Assembly (NCBI RefSeq): GCF_037963865.1
Contig: NZ_CP150170.1
Location: 3,348,001-3,412,000, forward strand
DNA from: Paenibacillus sp. FSL R10-2734
Lineage (GTDB): Bacteria > Bacillota > Bacilli > Paenibacillales > Paenibacillaceae
Direction of reading: 5' to 3'
DNA: 64,000 nucleotides
A program made the position numbers and the translations under genes. The notes beneath the pieces are model-generated. The model searched no databases. It had not been told where the DNA came from and worked only from the letters and a program-made list of their open reading frames with translations. The stretch's first letter is position 1, and every line of letters starts with the position of its first letter. This document shows positions 52,717-61,006 of this stretch, one piece after another.

Positions 52717-53289
52717 ATGAGTAAGACTGTACCCGTAGGTGTGTCGGCTAGACATATTCACCTTACGCAAGAGCACGTGGAGGCTCTGTTTGGCCCAGGA
52801 TATCAATTGACTGAGTTCAAACCACTCTCCCAACCAGGACAATTTGCAGCAAACGAACAAGTAGCAGTTATCGGTAGCAAAGGTAAATTTGACAAGGTAA
52901 GAATTTTGGGACCTGCTCGTCCGGCTTCCCAATTGGAAATTTCCCGTACTGACTCCTTCGCACTTGGCGTGAAAGCTCCAGTTCGCGAATCTGGAAATAT
53001 TGAAGGAACACCTGGCATTACGCTTAAAGGACCTGCTGGTGAAGTTGAACTAGAACAAGGCGTTATTATCGCTGCTCGTCACATTCACTTCCACACTTCC
53101 GAAGCTGAAGCTTGGGGCATTGCTGATAAGCAATTGCTTAAAGTTCGTCTCGGTGGCGACCGCGGTCTCGTATTGGAGAACGTAATTGCTCGTGTATCCG
53201 ACAGCTTCAAGCTTGATATGCACATTGACACCGACGAAGCTAATGCTGCTGGTGCCAACAATGGCGATACTGCTGAAATCGTAGACTAA
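52717..53289 (+). CDS. pduL: PduL-type phosphate acyltransferase
   Basis: Converts acyl-CoA and phosphate to acyl phosphate. The 190 residues hold two PTAC half-domains with zinc-binding His motifs ARHIHLT and ARHIHFHT, and the conserved Arg-containing region GPARPASQLEISRTD. ATG at 52717 follows AAGGAGTGACTTTACT. No microcompartment shell or diol dehydratase genes are nearby, so a housekeeping phosphotransacetylase role is likelier than propanediol use. It has its own terminator. Confidence 0.92.
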   Translation: MSKTVPVGVSARHIHLTQEHVEALFGPGYQLTEFKPLSQPGQFAANEQVAVIGSKGKFDKVRILGPARPASQLEISRTDSFALGVKAPVRESGNIEGTPGITLKGPAGEVELEQGVIIAARHIHFHTSEAEAWGIADKQLLKVRLGGDRGLVLENVIARVSDSFKLDMHIDTDEANAAGANNGDTAEIVD

Positions 53290-53308
53290 TCTTAATACGA
53301 ATGATGAG

Positions 53309-53338
53309 AAGCGGGGGAGAATTCCTCCGCTTTTTTTG
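53309..53338 (+). terminator. Terminator after pduL
   Basis: AAGCGGGGGA-GAAT-TCCTCCGCTT followed by seven T. Confidence 0.9.
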
Positions 53339-53384
53339 TTGTGTGCTGGGAAACGTTGTGTCTCAGAGCTAACCGGTTAAATGT

Positions 53385-53565
53385 ATCGGACTGTATTGCA
53401 GCTATATCAGTTTTTTGACGTGTTTTGTTAAGATATCGGACTGCATAGCTCTTATTGCCTTATATTTGTATTGATTTGAGCTTCAATTACGTGAATAGCT
53501 GCATCTGAGTCCGATAGCGCCGTAAAATGCCACGAATCTTCAAAATAAGGACGTCTGAGTCCGAT
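53385..53565. repeat. Symmetric four-copy ATCGGACT repeat array
   Basis: ATCGGACT occurs forward at 53385-53392 and 53435-53442. Its reverse complement AGTCCGAT occurs at 53508-53515 and 53558-53565. Both same-direction pairs are exactly 50 bases apart. The first and third copies extend into a longer imperfect inverted repeat (TATCGGACT...TGCAGCTAT). There is no coding potential. Confidence 0.7.
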
Positions 53566-53780
53566 CGTTCCACAAAAAGGTGGCTCAGATAAACTGGTAG
53601 AAGTAAATTGCTATTGCAAGAGCATAGTGGATCGTATCCTGAAATGGATTTTTAATGAAAAATAATGTGATGATAAAGAAAATCTATTATTATGTGACTA
53701 ATTGTGTTATGATTATTGTTTATGACGTGACAAAAGGATTTTTTGTTAAGAATATATGTATTAGAAATTAAGGAGACCCA
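53566..53780. other. AT-rich promoter region of the DEAD-box gene
   Basis: No gene. The last 130 bases are very AT-rich with several TATGAT/TTATGT-like hexamers, so the promoter cannot be fixed. A long 5' UTR, common for cold-induced helicase mRNAs, is possible but not shown. Confidence 0.3.
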
Positions 53781-55154
53781 ATGACATTTAACGAACTGAA
53801 TATTATGCCTGCGATATTAAAGGCTTTAAGCAAAGAAAACTATACATCACCTACACCGATACAGGAGCAGTCGATTCCAGCTGTATTAGCGGGTAGAGAT
53901 TTACTTGGATGTGCACAAACGGGAACAGGAAAGACAGCTGCATTTTCCGTGCCAATTATTCAATTATTAAGCGAACAAATAAGCCCAACCAAATCAAGCA
54001 ATGTGCGACGCATTCGCTCATTAATCTTAACACCGACAAGAGAACTAGCGATTCAAATTGCTGATAACATAAAAGCGTATAGTCAATACACAGATATCCG
54101 CTCTGCTGCCATAGTTGGCGGTGTATCACAGAAAGTGCAGGAGCGTGCCCTGAATCAAGGTGCTGATATTCTTATTGCTACACCAGGTAGACTCATCGAC
54201 TTAATCAATCAAAAACGTGTAGATCTACAGTATGTTCAAATACTTGTCTTGGATGAAGCTGACCGGATGCTTGATATGGGCTTTATCCATGATGTGAAGA
54301 GAATTATCGCCAAAATGCCTACGAAGAAACAAACGCTGTTCTTCTCGGCAACGATGCCTACTGAAATTTCTAAATTGATCAAAACCTTGCTTGTGAATCC
54401 AGTGAAAGTAGAAATCACACCTGTGTCATCTACTGCGGAGAGAATCAACCAATCGATCTATTTATTAGAGAACGGAAATAAGCAAAATCAATTGAATCTT
54501 CTGTTACAGGATAAATCCATCGTTTCAGCGTTGGTATTTACTCGTACAAAACGTGGAGCGGACCGTGTTACACGCGATCTAGCGAAAGTGAACATTGCTG
54601 CTCAAGCCATTCACGGTAATAAATCGCAGAATGATCGTCAGAATGCATTACGGAATTTTAAAAGTGGGGCAACCCGGGTTCTTGTAGCTACGGATATCGC
54701 TGCTCGAGGCATTGATATTGATGAGCTGTCTCACGTAATCAACTTCAACCTGCCGAATATTCCAGAAACCTATGTGCACCGAATCGGTCGTACCGGTAGA
54801 GCTGGATTAAGCGGAACGGCAATTTCTTTTTGCGAATCTGAAGAGCTTCCATTCCTTAAAGATATCGAGAAATTGATCGGAAAATCGATTCCAGAAGTGA
54901 AGGATCATCCGTATCCTATGTCTCGTAAAACGCAAATGAAGACAGAACGCTCTTCGAAACCGTCAGGTTCGAAATCAGCATCTGCTAAATCATCATTTTC
55001 CAAACCAGCAACAGCTAAGCCAGCGGCAGCTAAACCAGCGTCATCTAAATCAGTGGCAGCTAAACCTGCTAAAGCAAAGCCTAAGTCTAACCCTCCACTC
55101 AAGCCAAAGTCTGAATGGTTCACAAAGGGAAAACAAAAAACGACCAGCAGATAA
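53781..55154 (+). CDS. DEAD-box ATP-dependent RNA helicase
   Basis: All helicase motifs are present: Q-motif (SPTPIQEQSIP), AQTGTGKT, PTRELA, TPGRL, VLDEADRMLDMGF, SAT, RGIDI and HRIGRTGR. It ends in a low-complexity basic tail (about 385-457) of KPA/AKP/SK repeats, likely for RNA binding. At 457 residues it resembles the RhlE/CshA group. ATG at 53781 follows AAGGAGACCCA. It probably helps RNA remodelling or cold growth. Confidence 0.95.
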   Translation: MTFNELNIMPAILKALSKENYTSPTPIQEQSIPAVLAGRDLLGCAQTGTGKTAAFSVPIIQLLSEQISPTKSSNVRRIRSLILTPTRELAIQIADNIKAYSQYTDIRSAAIVGGVSQKVQERALNQGADILIATPGRLIDLINQKRVDLQYVQILVLDEADRMLDMGFIHDVKRIIAKMPTKKQTLFFSATMPTEISKLIKTLLVNPVKVEITPVSSTAERINQSIYLLENGNKQNQLNLLLQDKSIVSALVFTRTKRGADRVTRDLAKVNIAAQAIHGNKSQNDRQNALRNFKSGATRVLVATDIAARGIDIDELSHVINFNLPNIPETYVHRIGRTGRAGLSGTAISFCESEELPFLKDIEKLIGKSIPEVKDHPYPMSRKTQMKTERSSKPSGSKSASAKSSFSKPATAKPAAAKPASSKSVAAKPAKAKPKSNPPLKPKSEWFTKGKQKTTSR

Positions 55155-55194
55155 GCTTTCTTTAAGTGCTGAACGTTCTATATAGTAAGATCTC

Positions 55195-55227
55195 AAAACC
55201 GTCAGAGTAATACTGATGGTTTTTTTG
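55195..55227 (+). terminator. Terminator after the DEAD-box gene
   Basis: AAAACCGTCAG pairs with CTGATGGTTTT (one G-U pair) around a 7-base loop; TTT follows. Confidence 0.85.
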
Positions 55228-55278
55228 TTTGAAAGTGTGTTTGATAAATGTAAGCATTAAGAAAGTTTGAAGGAATAC

Positions 55279-55318
55279 AAAAAAAGCCGCTAAACAGTTC
55301 TTCACTGTATAACGGCTG
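55279..55318 (-). terminator. Terminator of the minus-strand dapA paralogue
   Basis: Read on the minus strand, AGCCGTTATACAGT and ACTGTTTAGCGGCT pair, with a GAAGA loop, and a run of seven T follows. Confidence 0.85.
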
Positions 55319-55330
55319 TTGTATGTTCTC

Positions 55331-56227
55331 TTATACGGTCGCTTCAATCACGCTGTCCTGAACATAAGAACTGAGCTCTTGCTGAAGCACTGTGCTGATA
55401 GATGTCATAGGGAGGCGAAGCGTATCCGAATCGATTAAGCCATTCTGGCTAAGCATCCATTTGATAGGAGCGGGATTCGATTCCTTGAACAAGAGATGGA
55501 TGATCGGCAGTAGCTGTTCAAAGTTTTCTTTTGCCAAGTCTAATTGACCCGATTTGAAGGCTTCGAAGATGCGGATGCATTCTGCAGGATAAACGTTCGC
55601 AGTAGCAAGCATACCTCCAGCTGCCCCGCAGCTAAGCATTTCGTAAAAGAGGGAGTCATCGCCACCAAGCACAGGCTTGGAACCCGTACGGACTAACTCG
55701 GTAACCATTTTAGTGCTGCCTGAGCAGTCTTTTAAACCGACAACATTATTCATTTCTAGGATCGTGCGTGCAGTATCAACGGTCATAGCGGTACCCGTAC
55801 GACTTGGAATGTCATAAGCCATGATCGGAATGCCTACTTCTGCTGCTTTGCGGAAATGGGCAATAATGCCCTCTTGCGATGGACGACTATAATAAGGGAC
55901 GACTACTAGTGCGCAATCAGCTCCAAGGTTAGCTGCGATCTCAGTGCGTGCTACCGTGGAAGCAGTGTCATTGGTTCCTGTGCCGACTACTAAAGGGATC
56001 GATGTAGATTGTAAAAGCTCACGAGAAGTGTTTACTAGAAGCTGCATTTCATTTACGGTTACAGTTGGCGATTCACCGGTGGTTCCATTAACGACCAGAC
56101 CTTGTATGCTGTTGTTAATAATGTTCTTTACATAACGCTGATACGAATCCAAATCAACTTCACCAGCAGCATTGAACGGGGTGACCACGGGGACATAAAT
56201 TCCATAAACCTGTTGTTCTGTAAGCAT
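55331..56227 (-). CDS. dapA: Second 4-hydroxy-tetrahydrodipicolinate synthase (DapA paralogue)
   Basis: 298-residue NAL/DHDPS-family aldolase with VNGTTGESPT, YYSRPSQEG, the catalytic Tyr region MAYDIPSRTG and the Schiff-base Lys in VGLKDCSG. It differs from the operon copy at 27058 (LYNVPGRTG, ATKECAS), so it is a paralogue, not a recent duplicate. GGAGG precedes the ATG. It is divergent from a LysR regulator, which probably controls it. It could also act on a related keto acid. Confidence 0.88.
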   Translation of the reverse strand: MLTEQQVYGIYVPVVTPFNAAGEVDLDSYQRYVKNIINNSIQGLVVNGTTGESPTVTVNEMQLLVNTSRELLQSTSIPLVVGTGTNDTASTVARTEIAANLGADCALVVVPYYSRPSQEGIIAHFRKAAEVGIPIMAYDIPSRTGTAMTVDTARTILEMNNVVGLKDCSGSTKMVTELVRTGSKPVLGGDDSLFYEMLSCGAAGGMLATANVYPAECIRIFEAFKSGQLDLAKENFEQLLPIIHLLFKESNPAPIKWMLSQNGLIDSDTLRLPMTSISTVLQQELSSYVQDSVIEATV

Positions 56228-56318
56228 AAATTATCGGCCTCCAAATTATTTTAATTCCTCTACATACACTTTACCATGGAATGTTGCATCGTCGTTAGCT
56301 ATAATAAATGATGTGTAT

Positions 56319-56335
56319 CATCAAAAATATTGATG
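56319..56335. promoter_or_regulatory. Candidate LysR operator
   Basis: CATCAA-AAATA-TTGATG is a perfect dyad in the 121-bp divergent gap, close to the LysR start. LysR regulators bind such dyads upstream of the gene they control. The assignment rests on position and symmetry. Confidence 0.4.
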
Positions 56336-56348
56336 TTAGGGTGAGGTA

Positions 56349-57224
56349 ATGGATTTAACCTATTTACGAACCTTTCGCGAGGTGGCTAAACGTCAGAGCT
56401 TTACACGGGCTGCGGAAGAGCTAGGTTACGCGCAGTCGAGTGTTACGATGCAAATACAGAAAATAGAGAAGGAATACGGTGTGCCTTTAATAGAAAGGCA
56501 TGGCCGACAACTGCGTCTTACTCCGCCTGGAGAAGAGCTTTTGAAGCTGTTTGTGGAGATTTTGGATCTGTATGATCGTTCTAAAGAAACTATCGCCCAG
56601 CAAATAGGGGGCACGCTAACGATTGGTACGATTGATTCATTAGCTGCATTTTATTTACCACCTTATCTACAGCAGTTGAGGACGAAATTCCCGAAGCTGG
56701 ATATTCATCTGCAAACGATGCAGGAAGCTAATCTTGTGGCTAAAATAAAAGATGGGGAAGTAGATATCGGCTTAATGCTCGACCGTACCACGACAGATTC
56801 TCTGCTTGAGCGTACGATCGTTAGAGACGAACCGCTTGTATTGATAGCCCCCATTAATCATCCACTTGCCCAAATAGATAAGGTAACTCTACAGGATCTA
56901 AATAACTGCGAATTAATTGTCTCTGAAGAGAGCTGTATTTATCGGAGTCTGTTCGAGAACTTGTTAAAAGAGCACGGGATCATATTCCGCATAGGTTTTG
57001 AGCTTTCGAATTTGGAGGCGATCAAACGTTGTGTTATGAATGGTCTTGGAATTGCTTTGTTACCGAAAATTGTTGCAGAGGAAGAAATTGAGCGGGGGAA
57101 CCTGGCCGAGCTGTCCTTTGTACATCCAGAAATTCATTTTGATCTGCAGCTTCTGATGCATCCTAAAAAATGGAAGTCGCAGCCGTTGCAATTTCTAACC
57201 CAAATGTTACTTGAGAATCATTAG
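56349..57224 (+). CDS. LysR family transcriptional regulator
   Basis: 291 residues with an N-terminal winged HTH (MDLTYLRTFREVAKRQSFTRAAEELGYAQSS split over residues 1-31, then VTMQIQKIEKEYGVPL) and a C-terminal periplasmic-binding-like effector domain (GTLTIGTIDSLAAFYLP...). It is divergent from the dapA paralogue at 55331. The effector is unknown. ATG at 56349 follows AGGGTGAGGTA. Confidence 0.92.
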   Translation: MDLTYLRTFREVAKRQSFTRAAEELGYAQSSVTMQIQKIEKEYGVPLIERHGRQLRLTPPGEELLKLFVEILDLYDRSKETIAQQIGGTLTIGTIDSLAAFYLPPYLQQLRTKFPKLDIHLQTMQEANLVAKIKDGEVDIGLMLDRTTTDSLLERTIVRDEPLVLIAPINHPLAQIDKVTLQDLNNCELIVSEESCIYRSLFENLLKEHGIIFRIGFELSNLEAIKRCVMNGLGIALLPKIVAEEEIERGNLAELSFVHPEIHFDLQLLMHPKKWKSQPLQFLTQMLLENH

Positions 57225-57282
57225 TTATTTCCTAAATTTATATGCAAAACATAGCATTATTTAACGAAAATCGCTGTAAATA

Positions 57283-57311
57283 TTGACATTCAAAATCAGT
57301 TTATGTTATAT
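57283..57311 (+). promoter_or_regulatory. SigA promoter of htpG
   Basis: A perfect TTGACA (57283-57288), a 17-base spacer and TTATAT (57306-57311). The CIRCE element begins 12 bases downstream. Confidence 0.75.
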
Positions 57312-57322
57312 AAAAAGAAGAA

Positions 57323-57349
57323 TTAGCACTCAACACATTTGAGTGCTAA
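57323..57349 (+). promoter_or_regulatory. CIRCE operator (HrcA binding site) of htpG
   Basis: TTAGCACTC-N9-GAGTGCTAA is an exact match to the CIRCE consensus, placed over the transcription start region of htpG. HrcA repression of this gene is therefore predicted. Confidence 0.95.
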
Positions 57350-57399
57350 CCATACTGTGTTGGACAAAATGTTTATTTTGAAAGGAGATCTACTTATTC

Positions 57400-59280
57400 A
57401 TGGCCAAAAAAGAGTTTAAAGCCGAATCGAAAAGATTGCTGGAAATGATGATTAACTCCATTTATACACAACGGGAAATTTTCCTGCGCGAGCTGATTTC
57501 CAATGCAAGTGATGCGATTGATAAGATCTATTACAAAGCATTAGCCGATGAAAGCCTGGTCTTCAATAAAGAAGATTATTATATTAAAGTGACTGCCGAT
57601 AAGGCGAACAGAACCTTGACGATTTCCGATACTGGTATCGGGATGACACAAGAGGAGCTGGAGAGCAACTTAGGAACGATCGCGAAGAGCGGATCTCTTG
57701 CTTTTAAGAAAGAGAATGAAGCTAAAGATGGCCACAATATCATCGGACAGTTCGGTGTTGGCTTCTACGCTGCGTTTATGGTGGCTGATGATGTTATAGT
57801 GATCAGTAAGGCGCTTGGTAGCGACGAGGCCTTTAAATGGGAGTCTAAGGGCGCTGATGGCTATACCATCGAGCCTGTCGAGAAGGATTCTGTAGGTACT
57901 GAAGTGATTTTGAAAATTAAAGAGAATACCGAAGAAGATCAATATGATGAATATTTGGAAGAATATCGCCTGAAAACCATCATCAAGAAATACTCTGACT
58001 TTATCCGTTTCCCAATCAAAATGGATGTGAAGGAGCAAAAGCCAAAAGAAGGCACAGAAAATGAGTTCGAGGAAGTTGTTCAAGAGCAAACCGTGAACAG
58101 CATGGTGCCAATCTGGCGGAAGAACAAAAATGAGCTGACTACTGAAGATTATGATAATTTCTATGCAGAGAAACGTTATGGCTTCGACAAACCGCTTAAA
58201 CATATCCATATCAGTGCCGATGGTGCTGTAGTATACAATGCAATCTTGTTCATCCCAGAGAATACGCCATTTGATTATTACACGAAGGAATATGAAAAAG
58301 GTCTTGAGCTCTATTCCAATGGTGTACTCATTATGAACAAATGTGCGGATCTGCTGCCTGATTACTTCAGCTTTGTAAAAGGTATGGTGGATTCAGAGGA
58401 TCTTTCACTGAACATCTCCAGAGAGATGCTCCAACATGACCGTCAGTTGACCTTGATCGCTAAGAACATTAAGAATAAGGTGAAGAGCCAACTGCAAAGC
58501 CTGTTGAAGGATGAAAGAGAGAAATACGAGCAGTTCTATAATGCTTTTGGTAGACAGCTTAAGTTCGGTGTGTACAATGATTATGGTATGCACAAAGACA
58601 CCCTTCAAGATTTGCTGATGTTCTACTCCTCCAAGGAGAAGAAGCTGGTAACGCTGGATGAATACGTATCAAGAATGCCAGAAGATCAGAAGTATATCTA
58701 TTACGCTTCCGGTGAGTCGATCGACAGAATCGAGAAGCTTCCACAAACCGAGCTTGTATCGGATAAAGGCTATGAAATTCTCTACTTCACTGATGATATT
58801 GATGAGTTCGCGATCAAGATGATCATGTCTTATAAGGAAAAAGAATTCAAATCCGTATCCAGCGGAGATCTAGGGATCGAAGCCGACGAAGCGGACAAGC
58901 CAACGGAAGCGGAAGAGAACGAGAACAAGGAGCTTTTTGAAGCGATGAAGGACATCCTGTCCGGCAAAGTTAAGAATGTTAAAGCTTCCAAGCGTTTGAA
59001 GACTCATCCAGTTTGTCTCTCTGCAGAAGGTGAATTGACAATCGAGATGGAAAAAATCCTGAAATCGATGCCGAATGGCCAAGAGGTTCAAGCGGATAAG
59101 GTACTCGAAATCAACATTCATCACGAAGTATTCCAGTCCTTGAAAGCTGCTTCTGAGAACGATAAAGAAAAGCTCGGCTTATACACGAACCTGCTATACA
59201 ACCAAGCTCTGCTGATCGAAGGATTGCAAGTAAGTGATCCTGTTCAATTCACGAATGATATTTGCAAAATCATGAAATAA
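57400..59280 (+). CDS. htpG: Chaperone HtpG (Hsp90)
   Basis: ATP-dependent chaperone of 626 residues. The N-terminal GHKL ATPase shows REIFLRELISNASDAIDK, DTGIGMTQEE, and IGQFGVGFYAAFMVAD. The middle domain contains SNGVLIM...LPDYFSFVKGMVDSEDLSLNISRE, and a C-terminal dimerisation domain follows. ATG at 57400 follows GAAAGGAGATCTACTTATTC. Regulation is through the CIRCE/SigA region upstream. Confidence 0.98.
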   Translation: MAKKEFKAESKRLLEMMINSIYTQREIFLRELISNASDAIDKIYYKALADESLVFNKEDYYIKVTADKANRTLTISDTGIGMTQEELESNLGTIAKSGSLAFKKENEAKDGHNIIGQFGVGFYAAFMVADDVIVISKALGSDEAFKWESKGADGYTIEPVEKDSVGTEVILKIKENTEEDQYDEYLEEYRLKTIIKKYSDFIRFPIKMDVKEQKPKEGTENEFEEVVQEQTVNSMVPIWRKNKNELTTEDYDNFYAEKRYGFDKPLKHIHISADGAVVYNAILFIPENTPFDYYTKEYEKGLELYSNGVLIMNKCADLLPDYFSFVKGMVDSEDLSLNISREMLQHDRQLTLIAKNIKNKVKSQLQSLLKDEREKYEQFYNAFGRQLKFGVYNDYGMHKDTLQDLLMFYSSKEKKLVTLDEYVSRMPEDQKYIYYASGESIDRIEKLPQTELVSDKGYEILYFTDDIDEFAIKMIMSYKEKEFKSVSSGDLGIEADEADKPTEAEENENKELFEAMKDILSGKVKNVKASKRLKTHPVCLSAEGELTIEMEKILKSMPNGQEVQADKVLEINIHHEVFQSLKAASENDKEKLGLYTNLLYNQALLIEGLQVSDPVQFTNDICKIMK

Positions 59281-59443
59281 TTTTAGCGAAAAGATCATCC
59301 AATGGTATTACGATTGGGTATTATCCTCTTCAAGTAGATACTCGAAAAAACCAACATGTTATCTTGTAGGTTCGAGTGGCACTTGGAGGGGATATTTTTA
59401 TGCGAAAAAAAGGGCAAGCATGTCACAAGGAGGTATTTCCGAT

Positions 59444-60283
59444 ATGAGGAATTTGAAATTAAGCAATGGTTATGAAATACCACAGATGGGTATTGGCGTA
59501 TTTATGATCAAGGATCATGAAGAATGCAAACAAAGCGTACTGAATGCATTGAAAATAGGCTACCGCCATATTGATACTGCCCAGGTTTATAAAAATGAAA
59601 AAGCAGTTGGAGAAGCTATTAAGGAGTCTAGAATACCTAGAGAGGATATTTTTTTGACAACAAAACTTTGGCCAACAAACTTTGGCTATGATAAAGCAAA
59701 GAAAGCGATACAGAATTCTCTAGATGCATTGCAGGTCGATTATATTGATTTGATGCTGTTACACCGTCCATATGAAGATTATATCGGCGCATGGAAAACG
59801 ATGGAAGAAGAGGTGGGTGAAGGGAAAATCAGATCTATCGGCATCAGTAACTTTAATATCAGCCGCGTACAAAAAATTCTGGATGTTGCAAAAATTAAAC
59901 CGGTTGTAAACCAGGTGGAATGTCATCCTTATGAACAACAGAAAGAGCTAAGAACTTTTTTGGAGAAGAACGACATTCTTATGGAAGCATGGTATCCGTT
60001 GGGACATGGGAATAAGAAACTGTTATCAAATCCTGTAATAACAGAGCTGGCTAAAAAATATGGCAAAAGCAATGTTCAGATTATACTGCATTGGCACATC
60101 CAGATTGGGAATATTGTTTTCCCAAAGTCAAGCAATCCAGAGCATATTAGAAGCAATTTTGCGATCTTTGACTTTGAATTATCAAAAGAGGATATGGCTA
60201 AAATAGCATCCATTGATAAGAGAAAACCATATTTTAACATACCGGAATGGGTACAAAAAATTATGTTGAATTTTTCTAGTTAA
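59444..60283 (+). CDS. Aldo/keto reductase
   Basis: 279-residue NADPH-dependent carbonyl reductase of the AKR superfamily. The catalytic tetrad is visible: Asp and Tyr in RHIDTAQVYKNE, Lys in FLTTKLW and His in LMLLHRP. Other AKR markers are SIGISNF and NQVECHPY. ATG at 59444 follows AAGGAGGTATTTCCGAT. Substrate unknown. The gene appears more AT-rich than the core genes upstream. Confidence 0.92.
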   Translation: MRNLKLSNGYEIPQMGIGVFMIKDHEECKQSVLNALKIGYRHIDTAQVYKNEKAVGEAIKESRIPREDIFLTTKLWPTNFGYDKAKKAIQNSLDALQVDYIDLMLLHRPYEDYIGAWKTMEEEVGEGKIRSIGISNFNISRVQKILDVAKIKPVVNQVECHPYEQQKELRTFLEKNDILMEAWYPLGHGNKKLLSNPVITELAKKYGKSNVQIILHWHIQIGNIVFPKSSNPEHIRSNFAIFDFELSKEDMAKIASIDKRKPYFNIPEWVQKIMLNFSS

Positions 60284-60388
60284 AACGAGGATACGCCAAA
60301 ATCTTTGATGAACTGGCGAGTGTCTATTGAAACTGGTTATGAGAATACGAATAAGGCATTTTCAAATATTGCTAGTTGGAGGTCTTGA

Positions 60389-60899
60389 ATGAGCCATATA
60401 AGAGGAATTATCATAGAGGGTTATTCACATGCAGGAAAGACATCCGTTTTAAAAGCGCTGAAGCTACTTCAAGCACAAGATGAATCATCCGAGCGTAGTA
60501 TTATTGTTCTTAGCGAACATTATTCCCAAATATTAAACAATGATCATGGAGAATTTCAACGTTTAAATCGTGATGAACATCTTCAAGTATTGAAAGAACG
60601 AGTTAACATGTTAAAAAGCTTAAATTGAAGAAATTGAAAAGGAATTACTCCTTCTTGGGGCTAAATGTGTATTATTAACAGTTTCATCTGAGATTATAGA
60701 GCAAAGAATGAAAAGTAGATCACCTCACGAATGGAAGAACAAAACAAAAGAAGAAATCAGAAAATCAGCCGATGAATTTATGCACACCCAATCAGAGCTT
60801 CGAAAACAATCAGCTTTATCTATCCTACCCACAATAGAAATAAACACTGATAGTAAGGATTGGACTGTGTACGCAAGACGCCTGCTGATTAACCAATAA
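60389..60899 (+). pseudogene. P-loop kinase-like gene split by a frameshift
   Basis: The first part (60389-60628) starts SHIRGIIIEGYSHAGKTSV, a Walker A motif (GxxxxGKT/S), and ends at TGA after VNMLKSLN. The next frame continues without a gap of sense: IEEIEKELLLLGAKCVLLTV...RRLLINQ up to 60899. Dropping one A from TTAAATTG near 60623 would join both into about 170 residues. It looks like an AAA/thymidylate-kinase-like nucleotide-binding protein. This could be a real inactivation or a sequencing error. Confidence 0.7.
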
Positions 60900-60917
60900 A
60901 ATACATCACAACATAGC

Positions 60918-60983
60918 AAAAAGGACGCCTCTTTTTGTAGAATCATTTGTACCATCAAATGACTCTGAAACAGAAAGAGGCGA
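60918..60983 (-). terminator. Terminator of the minus-strand glycosidase gene
   Basis: On the minus strand CGCCTCTTT and AAAGAGGCG pair, enclosing an inner TCATTTG/CAAATGA stem, and a CCTTTTT tail follows. Confidence 0.8.
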
Positions 60984-61006
60984 CCTCTGATAAAGTGATT
61001 ATTCGC

